Source of the DNA: Prevotella sp. UBA2711
Lineage (GTDB): Bacteria; Bacteroidota; Bacteroidia; Bacteroidales; Bacteroidaceae
Assembly: GCA_002354095.1 (NCBI GenBank)
Contig: DEKX01000041.1
Span: forward strand, 34,591-98,590
Length of the DNA: 64,000 nucleotides
Direction: 5' to 3'
Below are positions 6,923 through 15,157 of the stretch, in pieces. Each line of letters opens with the position of its first letter. Position 1 is the stretch's first letter. Made by a program: the position numbers and the translations under genes. The notes beneath the pieces are model-generated. The model was not told the DNA's origin. It saw only the letters and a program-made list of their open reading frames with translations, and made no database searches.

Positions 6923-9175
6923 TTACTTCTTACTTTTGGTTTTTGAACTCTTCACTTCGAATTTGGGGTTTCCGTTCTCGTCAAGCTGTACCTCGATGGT
7001 ATCGCCGGACTTCACCTTGCCGGCAATCAGCATCTTCGAGATGGGATTGCGCAGTTCCTTGCGGATGATGCCCAATACGGGACGGGCACCATACTGCTGG
7101 TTGTAGCCGCGGAGGGCAATCACCTTGTGAGCCTCCGGAGTCAGCGTCAACTTGATGTTCTGCTCGTCGAGCAACTTCTCCAGTCCCTTCAGATGGATGT
7201 CGAAGATAGCGGTGACGGTCTTGTCGGTAATTGGTGCGAAGGGCACGATTTCGGTCAGACGGGCCAGGAACTCAGGACGGAAGTAGCCTTGCATGATGTC
7301 CATCAGTTCGTTATTCTCAGGCACCTGACCGCTGTTGAACTTCTCAACGATGGACTGGGCACCGATGTTCGATGTGAACAGAATGAGGGCATTAGAGAAA
7401 TCACCCACACGGCCCAGACGGTCGTGCAACTTACCCTCGTCGAGTATCTGCAGGAAGAGGTCGAACACCGATTTATGGGCTTTCTCAATCTCGTCGAACA
7501 ACACAACGGAGTAGGGGGTCTGACGGATCTTGTTCACCAGCAGTCCGCCTTCCTCGTAACCTACGTAGCCCGGAGGTGCACCATAGAGCAGGGCTACGGA
7601 GTGTTCCTCCTTGAATTCCGACATATCGAAACGTATCAAAGCACTCTCGTCGCCAAACAGGAAAGCTGCCAACGCCTTGGAAAGCTCGGTTTTACCAGTA
7701 CCGGTAGGACCAAGGAAGAAGAACGAACCCATAGGCTGTCCCTTCTTGTTCAAACCCGAACGGGCTTCGAAGACGGCATCAAGCACCTTTTTGACGGCAT
7801 GGTCCTGACCGACCACGCGCTGCTTCAGGGTCTCTTCGCCACCTAACAGACGATCGCGCTCTGAGGTCTGCACCTTACCGAGGGGAATACCTGTCTGCTT
7901 GGCAACAACCGAAGTCAGGTCTTCTGTGGTGAGTTCTGTATGTTTTTTGTCTTCCTCGCCCAAATCGTTCTCCACCTTGACGTGCGACATCGTGCGGTCG
8001 AGCAGGTCGATGGCGGATGCAGGCAGTGACTTTTCTGTCATATAACGCTTGGCGAGACGGATGGATTCTTCCAGTACGCCTTCAGCAATGGTCAGTCCAT
8101 GATAGGTTTCGTAGGCGGGCATGATACCTTGTAAGATAGCCATGGTCTGGTCGGTGGTAGGCTCCTCCACGGTAATCTTCTCCAAGTTCGATACTAACTC
8201 CTTGTCGGTCTCGATGTGCTTGGTGAATCCGTCAATGCTCGAGGTAGCCAACAACTGCAGGCGGCCCTTCGAGAGATCGTTCTTCAGCAGGGCAGAGGTG
8301 CCGAACAGCGAACCCTGCTTGTCAAAAAGCTTGTCAACACTCTCGATAATCAGCACGGCATTGGGCAGTGCCTCAATCTCGTTGATGACACCTTTGAAGC
8401 GGTCTTCCACCTCGCCCTTGTATTGAGCATCGCCACCTAAAGCAGCGGTATCCAGTTCGTATGCCAGCGCATTGCTCAGGAATCCCGGCACGTTGCCGGC
8501 AGCCAACTGCTTCACGAAACCGTTTACCAATGAGGTCTTACCTACACCTGATTCACCAGTGATGAGCAGATTGGCTTTGGTCTTACGTCCCAAGATTTCA
8601 AAAATAACCGACATCTCGTTCTCGAAACCGATAATCTCGTCGATGTTGCCGGCACGGGCTACGGCGGTCAGGTCAGTACAATACTTTCCTAAGTTGCCCT
8701 TCCCCGTTGCACCCGGAGCTTTCTTTGTCAGCTCAGCCCCCTCCATATAGGGTGCTTCCACATTGGCTCCACCTCCCATCTTCTCACTAATCTCAGAAGG
8801 AGTCAGCGGCAGCGTCTTCAATACGTCAAACGGGAAACCGACACCCGGGGTGACCAGTGATGCCAGTACACAGACATCTGTGCATTCGTCGAGGTTAAAC
8901 TTCACTTTATAGTTTTCTGCCTCCTCCAAGACGTTGACCGATTCATCGGAATACTCCAAATCACGCATGGGTCTGGCAGCGCGTGGAGCCAGTTGCATTT
9001 GCACATCAGCCCAGTCTTGCAGATAGTAGTAGTCTTTATTCATTTCCTTTTCCAGGAAATTCACCAAACCGATTTCTTTGTGCAAAATGGCTTTGAAGAG
9101 ATGCGCAGGATAAATAGCATCACTACCGTATTCCTCTGCAAAGGAATTGGCGATGGTTTTTAGTTTATCATTCAT
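6923..9175 (-). CDS. clpV: T6SS sheath-recycling AAA+ ATPase ClpV/TssH
   Basis: A 750-residue class 1 Clp ATPase with an N-terminal Clp_N-type helical domain (about 1-130) and two AAA+ modules. D1 has Walker A GESGVGKTS (207-215) and a pore loop near QYKGEVEDRF, but its Walker B reads LIIESVDKL instead of the usual hydrophobic-x-D-E, and the arginine-finger segment reads LVSNLEK where ClpB has two Arg. D2 is canonical: Walker A GPTGTGKT (489-496), Walker B VVLFDE (557-562), pore loop GAPPGYVGY. ClpV hydrolyses ATP to pull apart contracted sheath. It is the first gene of the minus-strand T6SS operon, with a -7 element at 9226-9233. It is shorter than ClpB because the middle domain is reduced. 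Confidence 0.9.
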   Translation of the reverse strand: MNDKLKTIANSFAEEYGSDAIYPAHLFKAILHKEIGLVNFLEKEMNKDYYYLQDWADVQMQLAPRAARPMRDLEYSDESVNVLEEAENYKVKFNLDECTDVCVLASLVTPGVGFPFDVLKTLPLTPSEISEKMGGGANVEAPYMEGAELTKKAPGATGKGNLGKYCTDLTAVARAGNIDEIIGFENEMSVIFEILGRKTKANLLITGESGVGKTSLVNGFVKQLAAGNVPGFLSNALAYELDTAALGGDAQYKGEVEDRFKGVINEIEALPNAVLIIESVDKLFDKQGSLFGTSALLKNDLSKGRLQLLATSSIDGFTKHIETDKELVSNLEKITVEEPTTDQTMAILQGIMPAYETYHGLTIAEGVLEESIRLAKRYMTEKSLPASAIDLLDRTMSHVKVENDLGEEDKKHTELTTEDLTSVVAKQTGIPLGKVQTSERDRLLGGEETLKQRVVGQDHAVKKVLDAVFEARSGLNKKGQPMGSFFFLGPTGTGKTELSKALAAFLFGDESALIRFDMSEFKEEHSVALLYGAPPGYVGYEEGGLLVNKIRQTPYSVVLFDEIEKAHKSVFDLFLQILDEGKLHDRLGRVGDFSNALILFTSNIGAQSIVEKFNSGQVPENNELMDIMQGYFRPEFLARLTEIVPFAPITDKTVTAIFDIHLKGLEKLLDEQNIKLTLTPEAHKVIALRGYNQQYGARPVLGIIRKELRNPISKMLIAGKVKSGDTIEVQLDENGNPKFEVKSSKTKSKK

Positions 9176-9225
9176 ATTCCTTAAATATACTTTATGTTAT
9201 TATGTAGCTTTGTTTTGTTAGTGTG

Positions 9226-9233
9226 CAAATTTA
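9226..9233 (-). promoter_or_regulatory. Bacteroidetes -7 element of the T6SS operon
   Basis: On the minus strand TAAATTTG matches the Bacteroidetes -7 consensus TAnnTTTG and lies about 50 bp upstream of the clpV start. I see no matching -33 TTTG, so the promoter may be weak or activator-dependent. Confidence 0.6.
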
Positions 9234-9350
9234 CGAAAAAAAAAGTTATTCCACCATAATTTGTTTGAAATCGGAAGAGGGTTAACATAAATTAACAACA
9301 AGTAAATGGCCTCAGAAAATGAATAAGGTGACAGAATTATCATCAATTTC

Positions 9351-9381
9351 TTTGTAGATTCGAAAAATAATCTTATTTTTG
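9351..9381 (+). promoter_or_regulatory. Full Bacteroidetes promoter ahead of the hcp relic and SpoIIE gene
   Basis: TTTG at 9351-9354, then 19 bp, then TAttTTTG at 9374-9381: a complete match to the Bacteroidetes sigma-ABfr promoter. It points into the hcp relic and the phosphatase gene, divergent from the clpV promoter. Confidence 0.7.
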
Positions 9382-9422
9382 CAGCATTAAATCATTAACT
9401 AAAACTAAACCTATATGATTAT

Positions 9423-9573
9423 ATGGCACTATTAGCAGTACTTGAATTTGGTGATAACTCCACAAAGCGTTATTACAAGCAGTATTGTCAGGAAGGAGGC
9501 GGACGATATCGCCTACGAATACAAAGGTGGTGAGAACGTGCTTACCGTGAGTTTTGACCTAAGAAATAATTGA
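9423..9573 (+). pseudogene. Remnant of a third hcp/tssD gene
   Basis: The first 21 codons read MALLAVLEFGDNSTKRYYKQY, the start of a Bacteroidetes Hcp/TssD variant. The frame then breaks. In the +1 frame the DNA near 9502-9570 encodes ADDIAYEYKGGENVLTVSF up to a TGA at 9571, which looks like the last strand of the same kind of protein. The middle of the gene (roughly 90 codons) is missing, so this is an internally deleted and frameshifted copy. It keeps an intact promoter upstream (9351-9381), and the phosphatase gene starts 12 bp after its end. The identification comes from reading the peptide, not from an alignment. Confidence 0.65.
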
Positions 9574-9585
9574 AATAATGACAAT

Positions 9586-11448
9586 ATGAGAAAATTGTTA
9601 TCCGTACTTATTCTGATGCTGTGCGGCATGCTAAACCTGCAGGCTCAGAGCGATGCAGCCCGGAAACTCAAGGAGCGACAGGCTGTCCTCTACCATACGG
9701 ATAGCCTCCAGACGTTCATGGATGTTTCGGAACGGCTGAAGAAAGTCTTGGTGGAAGAAGGTGAAGAAGAGCTGTTCTATGATGCCTGGCATAGACAGAT
9801 CGCTTATGTCCTCGACAATGTCAGCAGCAGGCAAGCTCTGAAGATGATTGATGAGATGAGAGACTATGTGGAAAAGCATAAGAGCAAATACGGCTTCATC
9901 ATTGTGACCTTTCTTAATGCTCACGTTGCGAAAAACCTTGGGATGAACGACCGCGCAGAAGAACTGGTGCAACAAGCCATCGAGTATAAGAAGCGCAATT
10001 TGCCCGACACCAAACCAATGCTGCAATTGTATTTCTTTCTGTCGAGAGTCTATGGTGAAAGGAAAGAAGGCGAAAAACTGATCCAGACCTTGGATAGAGC
10101 TTTGAAATTGCCAGGATGGAGTAATGAAGAAATTGCTGTACTGTGGTCATTAAAATGCAATGCAGTTACCTTTCAGGAACCTGTTGACACGGTAGGGTTC
10201 ATGGAGTATTATAAACAGATGCACGCCGTCCTCAGGGCAATAGGCTACCATGGTAATGCCACTGTATCTACAGAGTGCTATCACGCTCAGTTAATGAATG
10301 ACTATTCCCGGCTTTTGGAGTCGGCTCAAAAGATTACAGATAAAGGTCAAAGACTCAAGTTCAAGATTATCGCATACGACGGATTAGAGATGAACCGAGA
10401 GGCTATCGACTCCTTTAGGGTTTATAATAAATGGATGGACGAGCAATTCAATGTGGAGACGCGCAAACAAGCAGAGATGAGTGCACTGCAACTCGAATCT
10501 GCCCGTGCCGAGAATGAAACAGAAACACTTCGCCTGACCAACCAGAGGATGGTGCTTATAGGCATTGTGTGCGGACTGGTCTTTTTGGCTGTCTTCCTGG
10601 CCATCTACCTGCGTCGCCGCATCATTCAGATGCGAGCACTGCGAGAGGCCTATGACCAGTTAGAGGAAGTGACCATTCAGAAAGAGCGCATAGAGAGCGA
10701 GCTGCGCATAGCCCACCAAATCCAGATGTCAACGGTGCCCACAGACTTCCAGCTGCATCCTGCGCTCAACATCTACGGCAGTATGACCCCTGCCAAGATT
10801 GTCGGCGGCGACCTCTACGACTTCTTCGTGCGCGACGGTCAACTTTTCTTCTGCATCGGCGATGTCAGTGGAAAGGGAGTGTCTGCAGCCATGTTCATGA
10901 TGATGACCACGAGCCTGTTCCGCACCTGTTCTTCGATGGAGAGCCGCCCCGATGGTATCTTGTCGCTCATCAACAAAAACCTCTGTGAGAATAATCGTAA
11001 AAACATGTTCGTGACCCTCTTGGTAGGTGTGCTCGACTTGGCTTCAGGTCTGTTGCGTTACAGCAGTGCAGGTCACGAAAATCCTATCATCATCGGCAGT
11101 GAGGCTACCTTCTTGCCTCTCGCCCGCGTCTTCCCTGCGGGTATCATTGACACTACGGTCTATCAGACGCAGGAGATTGTTATGGAGCCGCAAACCACCC
11201 TCCTGCTCTATACCGACGGACTGACTGAGGCGAGGAATGCCAACAGGGAGCTGTTGGGCCGTCAGCGTATTCTCGCTGAGGCTAATCGTGCCATCCAGGC
11301 TGCGCGGACAGAGCCGCAGGAGGTGATTGACAGAATGGTTCATGCCGTGAGTGACTTCGCAGGTGACACTGAACAGAGCGACGATCTCACCCTATTGGCA
11401 ATCAGTCTGAATCCGTCAGTATCAATGAAGAGTAATCAGAAAAAGTGA
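9586..11448 (+). CDS. SpoIIE-type PP2C phosphatase with periplasmic sensor and one membrane segment
   Basis: A 620-residue protein. A signal peptide (1-20) is followed by an all-helical, TPR-like periplasmic region (about 25-300), a transmembrane helix at about 322-342, a coiled coil (about 345-380) and a cytoplasmic SpoIIE/PP2C domain to the end. Metal-binding motifs of the catalytic domain are present: GGDLYDFF (about 406-413), GDVSGKG (about 424-430), and LLYTDGLTEA near the C-terminus. Such proteins dephosphorylate partner proteins, commonly anti-sigma-factor antagonists, in response to an outside signal. It lies 12 bp after an hcp relic and 26 bp before a PAAR-like relic, beside the T6SS operon. 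PP2C phosphatases control some T6SS after translation, so a T6SS role is plausible but unproven. Confidence 0.85.
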   Translation: MRKLLSVLILMLCGMLNLQAQSDAARKLKERQAVLYHTDSLQTFMDVSERLKKVLVEEGEEELFYDAWHRQIAYVLDNVSSRQALKMIDEMRDYVEKHKSKYGFIIVTFLNAHVAKNLGMNDRAEELVQQAIEYKKRNLPDTKPMLQLYFFLSRVYGERKEGEKLIQTLDRALKLPGWSNEEIAVLWSLKCNAVTFQEPVDTVGFMEYYKQMHAVLRAIGYHGNATVSTECYHAQLMNDYSRLLESAQKITDKGQRLKFKIIAYDGLEMNREAIDSFRVYNKWMDEQFNVETRKQAEMSALQLESARAENETETLRLTNQRMVLIGIVCGLVFLAVFLAIYLRRRIIQMRALREAYDQLEEVTIQKERIESELRIAHQIQMSTVPTDFQLHPALNIYGSMTPAKIVGGDLYDFFVRDGQLFFCIGDVSGKGVSAAMFMMMTTSLFRTCSSMESRPDGILSLINKNLCENNRKNMFVTLLVGVLDLASGLLRYSSAGHENPIIIGSEATFLPLARVFPAGIIDTTVYQTQEIVMEPQTTLLLYTDGLTEARNANRELLGRQRILAEANRAIQAARTEPQEVIDRMVHAVSDFAGDTEQSDDLTLLAISLNPSVSMKSNQKK

Positions 11449-11474
11449 AATAATATTTAAAAGAAAAAGGTTAT

Positions 11475-11561
11475 ATGGGAAAGTTTGTAACAACAGGAGC
11501 GATGCTCCAATGCACCTTTGGTCAGAATCCAGGAAATGCTGCCGTAGCCACCGTGAAATAG
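11475..11561 (+). pseudogene. Stub of a second PAAR-like (DUF4280) gene
   Basis: A 28-codon open frame beginning MGKFVTTGAMLQCTFGQNP. It lines up with the N-terminus of the intact PAAR-like protein at 3668-4057 (MGNFVCMGAMLQCSFGTAP) and then ends at a TAG. A purine-rich ribosome-binding stretch precedes the ATG, so the 5' end of the gene is intact while the remaining 100 or so codons are gone. With the hcp relic at 9423 it suggests a second, decayed T6SS gene set on the plus strand. It could still be translated as a small peptide. Confidence 0.65.
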
Positions 11562-11607
11562 AGTGTCCTTATTTTTAATAGCTTTTCACCCGAAAAATGA
11601 TAAGAGA

Positions 11608-12963
11608 ATGATGGAAAGTTTAGAGAAATTGTTAGCGAAGGTGCGGAATCACTTTAACCTGATGGCCGACAGGGAAGACGAACAGCAGGTGATTGATGAC
11701 ATCAGCCGGAATGCCGTGTTTAATGGGGCTAACGTGTGGGTACTCATCTTCGCCATATTTGTAGCGTCACTGGGGTTGAATGTCAACTCTACCGCTGTCA
11801 TCATCGGTGCCATGCTGATTTCACCGCTGATGGGACCTATCATCGGGATGGGTCTGGCAGTGGGCATCAACGACCTCGACTTGCTGAAACGTTCGTTTCG
11901 TAACTATGCTGTCGCCACTGTGGTCAGCGTTGTTACGGCTACCATCTATTTCATCTTTTCACCCTACAAGGAGGTTCAGTCGGAATTACTCGCCCGTACG
12001 TCACCGACTCTCTACGATGTGATGATTGCATTCTTTGGCGGCGCTGCCGGCATTGTAGCTCTTTGTACGAAAGGCAAGGGCGGAAATGTGATACCTGGTG
12101 TAGCCATTGCAACAGCCCTGATGCCTCCACTCTGTACGGCTGGTTTCGGACTGGCTACAGGGCGCTGGCTCTTCTTTTTGGGTGCTTTCTATCTTTTCTT
12201 TATCAACACCGTTTTCATTGCCCTTGCCACCACGCTCGGTGTCAGACTGATGAAGTTTCACCAGCATGTGTTTATTACAACAGAACGTGGACGGCATGCC
12301 AAAAAGGTTCTGGTGACCATCGTCGTCCTGACCATGATTCCTGCGGCGGTGATGACGTGGCAGATTGTGAAGAACGAGCTGCTCAATAACCACGTGAAGG
12401 AGTTTGTTGCGACCGAATTGCAGCAGAATGGTACCTTGATACTCCAATCGGATATCAATAAGGATAAACAACTGTTGCGCATTGTAGCCATCGGAAAGAA
12501 AATATCAGAGGCTCAACAAAAAGAAGCTCGGAAACGGATGCCCCATTACGGGTTGGAAAAGTTTCAGCTACGCATCATTCAGGAGGCGCAGACAGACAGT
12601 ATGTCGCATCTGAACAGTGAACTCGCACAGGTTAGCAGTCATTTAGAAGCTAATCACCATCAGTTGCTGGAATTGTCGGCAGAGAACACAGAATTGGAGC
12701 GACAACTGAACGAATACGTGCGCTACGAAAATATGTCCAACGAGATCCGTGGGGAGATGTCGGTGCTGTTTCCGCACATCAAGACACTTGGTATAGCTAA
12801 AACTGCTGAGATAAACAGTAAGAACGATAGCGTCAGTCACTTTATTTCAGCGATTGTCAGCACACATGGACACATGAGTCTTAGTGCCGATGAGCGCAAT
12901 AAGCTGGCTCATTGGCTTAAGGCTCGTATTCATGCCGACAGCTTGGTCGTTGTAGAGAAATAA
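11608..12963 (+). CDS. DUF389 family membrane protein
   Basis: A 451-residue protein from the ATG at 11608. An upstream GTG at 11563 is less likely, because it sits one base past the PAAR stub's stop codon and lacks a clear ribosome-binding site. Residues about 35-250 form six or more membrane segments. They contain the DUF389 signature of a Gly/Ala-rich pair of helices (VIIGAMLISPLMGPIIGMG, GAAGIVALCTKGKGGNVIPGVAIATALMPP). The C-terminal half is soluble, Gln/Glu-rich and probably coiled coil (about 330-390). The function of the family is not established. It stands alone on the plus strand and converges with the cupin gene 5 bp away. Confidence 0.85.
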   Translation: MMESLEKLLAKVRNHFNLMADREDEQQVIDDISRNAVFNGANVWVLIFAIFVASLGLNVNSTAVIIGAMLISPLMGPIIGMGLAVGINDLDLLKRSFRNYAVATVVSVVTATIYFIFSPYKEVQSELLARTSPTLYDVMIAFFGGAAGIVALCTKGKGGNVIPGVAIATALMPPLCTAGFGLATGRWLFFLGAFYLFFINTVFIALATTLGVRLMKFHQHVFITTERGRHAKKVLVTIVVLTMIPAAVMTWQIVKNELLNNHVKEFVATELQQNGTLILQSDINKDKQLLRIVAIGKKISEAQQKEARKRMPHYGLEKFQLRIIQEAQTDSMSHLNSELAQVSSHLEANHHQLLELSAENTELERQLNEYVRYENMSNEIRGEMSVLFPHIKTLGIAKTAEINSKNDSVSHFISAIVSTHGHMSLSADERNKLAHWLKARIHADSLVVVEK

Positions 12964-12968
12964 AAGTT

Positions 12969-13442
12969 TTATTCCAATGGAATCTCAGGATGCTGAACAG
13001 CTAAGGGAAGATCCTTCTGTGAGAGGTAGAACATGTAGAGGATAACAGGTTTTGTACCTCGGTTCTCACCGTGGTGGATGGTGTTCACCATCTCTACGAC
13101 TGCCTCGCCTTCATGTACTACTTTCTCCTTGCCGTCCTGTCCGATGATGGTCAGTTCGCCCTGTACCAAAACACCGTAATTGATGACGGGGTGGTGATGC
13201 CAGCCCAGCTTCTTTCCTGCAGGAAATATATACTTTACAGCTACCAGTTCAGGACGACCCTTGAAATAGTCGGGCAGCTCTACACCGTCCCAGCTCTGGC
13301 TGGTACGTATCAGTTCAGTAGATACTACTTGCTGTTCAGAACTGTTGTCTTGCGCTTTGGCATCCGTACATGTTGTAAAGGTAACTACAACACCACAGAT
13401 AACGAGGATGGCAACAAATGCCCAAATTAAATTCTTTTTCAT
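12969..13442 (-). CDS. Membrane-anchored or periplasmic cupin protein
   Basis: A 157-residue protein with an N-terminal hydrophobic segment (residues 5-25) that is a signal peptide or anchor, followed by a single cupin barrel. The metal-binding motif is visible as GWHHHPVINYGVLVQGE (His-His-His, then Glu) and a second His in EMVNTIHHGENRG. The substrate is unknown. It lies 30 bp downstream of the sugar-transferase gene on the same strand, so it may be the last gene of the polysaccharide operon, although such cupins also occur alone. It resembles stress-related or sugar-isomerase-like cupins only in the barrel. Confidence 0.78.
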   Translation of the reverse strand: MKKNLIWAFVAILVICGVVVTFTTCTDAKAQDNSSEQQVVSTELIRTSQSWDGVELPDYFKGRPELVAVKYIFPAGKKLGWHHHPVINYGVLVQGELTIIGQDGKEKVVHEGEAVVEMVNTIHHGENRGTKPVILYMFYLSQKDLPLAVQHPEIPLE

Positions 13443-13472
13443 TGTCGTTTAATATTTGATGAAATAAAAGAT

Positions 13473-14051
13473 TCAGAATTTCTTACCTGTTGCAACATAA
13501 AAGGCAGTGAGACACATGATTTTGAGGTCTTCCCACCAAGAACGGCGTTTCAGATAGTCAAGATCCATCTCCAGTCGCTTGAGCATCTTCTCCATCGTAT
13601 CGGTGTACCCATTATAAAGGGTGGCGTAGGACGTGATACCAGGACGGATTTGGTAAAGGTATTCATAGCGTGCGTCCTGTTGCATGATTTGATTGATATA
13701 ATGCTGGCGTTCTGGGCGATAGCCCACAAACGACATGTCGCCTATCAGGACATTGAAAAGTTGGGGCAGTTCGTCGAGATGATGCATGCGTAATATTCTG
13801 CCAATGCGGGTTATTCGGGGGTCGTTCTCACTCTGGAGCAATTCGATGCCATTCTCCTCTGCATTGACTTTCATACTGCGGAACTTATAGATGAAGAAGG
13901 GCTTCCCGCCTTTTCCAATACGCTCCTGTTTATAGATGGCCGGTCCTGCAATCCTGATGGATAGGTAGATGAAGAGAATAAGTGGTGAAAGCACCATCAA
14001 ACAGATGAGTGCCAGTATGATGTCTGTTGTCCGCTTGCAAAAATCTTTCAT
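13473..14051 (-). CDS. Monotopic sugar-1-phosphate transferase (WcaJ/PglC type)
   Basis: A 192-residue initiating phosphoglycosyltransferase of the bacterial sugar-transferase family (Bac_transf). One re-entrant hydrophobic helix (about 8-32) leads into the catalytic domain with KxxFxxYKFRSM, the Asp-Glu pair in HHLDELPQL and the VGYRPE loop, where most relatives have GPRPE. Enzymes of this kind move a sugar-1-phosphate from a nucleotide sugar onto undecaprenyl phosphate in the inner membrane. Its size is that of the minimal PglC-like form, without the N-terminal membrane bundle of WbaP/WcaJ. It overlaps the WecA-like gene by 4 bp, giving this locus two initiating enzymes of unrelated folds. 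Confidence 0.88.
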   Translation of the reverse strand: MKDFCKRTTDIILALICLMVLSPLILFIYLSIRIAGPAIYKQERIGKGGKPFFIYKFRSMKVNAEENGIELLQSENDPRITRIGRILRMHHLDELPQLFNVLIGDMSFVGYRPERQHYINQIMQQDARYEYLYQIRPGITSYATLYNGYTDTMEKMLKRLEMDLDYLKRRSWWEDLKIMCLTAFYVATGKKF

Positions 14052-15145
14052 AGTAGCACCACCACCTCCTCTCTGTGTCTGATTCTAAGGTTGATGATAT
14101 AGTGCAACAATACGTATATCACGATATCCAATAGTAGGATATAGGTGATGTCAATAAACTGGAATAACAGATAATTCAAGATGATATAGCTGAGCGAAAT
14201 GCCAACAATAATGACAAGTGTCTGACGCTGTGTCAGTCCTGCTCGCATCAGTTTGTGGTGGATGTGATTCTTGTCGGCTTTGAAGAGCGGAAGATGGTGA
14301 TGGATACGGACCATGATGATGCGGACGGTATCAAAGACAGGCACAATCAAGAGGGTGAAAGGAATAATGAGTCCATCGATGTGGAAGGGCATTACATGAG
14401 GATTGTAAGAGGCAAACTTCACGAACAGGAAACTGAGGATGAAACCTAATGTCAGACTGCCTGAATCGCCCATGAATATTTTTCGATTCTGCTCTGCTCT
14501 GCCAAATACATTATGATAGAAGAAGGGTACCAAAACCCCCATCATACCGGCAATCAGTGTGCAATAAAGGTCAAGCCCCTCGCGCCAGAAACAAATAAGG
14601 AAGCCACCCAAAGCCAAGAACGAAAGACTGGCACAAAGACCATCAATACCGTCAATCATATTAATGGCATTCATGATGAACACCATGACAAATACGGTCA
14701 GCAAGGCACTGGGCCAATAGCTGATGTCGTGGATACCGCAGAAGCCATAAAGCGTGTTGATGCAGAGTCCTGCCATTGGGATGAGCGTGGCCGCTATGAT
14801 TTGCGCACAAAACTTAGCCATGGCATTGAGTCCTATGAGGTCATCAAGAAAACCTGTGAAATAGATGACCGTAAGACTGATGAGGAAATAGAACGACCAG
14901 AGATTGGGTTGTATGGAACGATGTCCGATGTGTGGGTTCATCATCAGTATGACAATAGAGAATGCCAACAGCATATTCGGCATGAAGATGATACCCCCCA
15001 ACCGTGGAATGGCGTTTTTGTGGACTTTTCGTTCGTTGGGGATATCGTAGATTCCTTTACGTTGACAGAAATCCAATATCAAGGGAATGAAAATAAACCC
15101 AGATATCAGACTCAACAGGAAAGCACCAATTATATATATCGTCAT
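14048..15145 (-). CDS. Polytopic undecaprenyl-phosphate sugar-1-phosphate transferase (WecA/MraY family)
   Basis: A 365-residue protein with ten or eleven membrane helices. WecA/MraY motifs are present: the Asp pair in DDLIGLN, the NAINMIDGIDGL loop, FMGDSGSLTLGF, and the HIHHKL motif before the last helices. These enzymes start O-antigen, enterobacterial common antigen or teichoic-acid-like chains by transferring GlcNAc-1-P (or a related sugar) to undecaprenyl phosphate. It sits near the 3' end of the polysaccharide operon, 12 bp after a glycosyltransferase gene and overlapping the PglC-like gene by 4 bp. The sugar cannot be told from sequence. Confidence 0.9.
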   Translation of the reverse strand: MTIYIIGAFLLSLISGFIFIPLILDFCQRKGIYDIPNERKVHKNAIPRLGGIIFMPNMLLAFSIVILMMNPHIGHRSIQPNLWSFYFLISLTVIYFTGFLDDLIGLNAMAKFCAQIIAATLIPMAGLCINTLYGFCGIHDISYWPSALLTVFVMVFIMNAINMIDGIDGLCASLSFLALGGFLICFWREGLDLYCTLIAGMMGVLVPFFYHNVFGRAEQNRKIFMGDSGSLTLGFILSFLFVKFASYNPHVMPFHIDGLIIPFTLLIVPVFDTVRIIMVRIHHHLPLFKADKNHIHHKLMRAGLTQRQTLVIIVGISLSYIILNYLLFQFIDITYILLLDIVIYVLLHYIINLRIRHREEVVVLL

Positions 15146-15157
15146 AAGTGTGAAGAG

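Noticed and set aside
1..9573. T6SS effector and immunity genes or VgrG in the window
   Set aside because: No toxin domain, VgrG-like protein or immunity pair is visible between 1 and 12963; such genes probably lie beyond the left edge.
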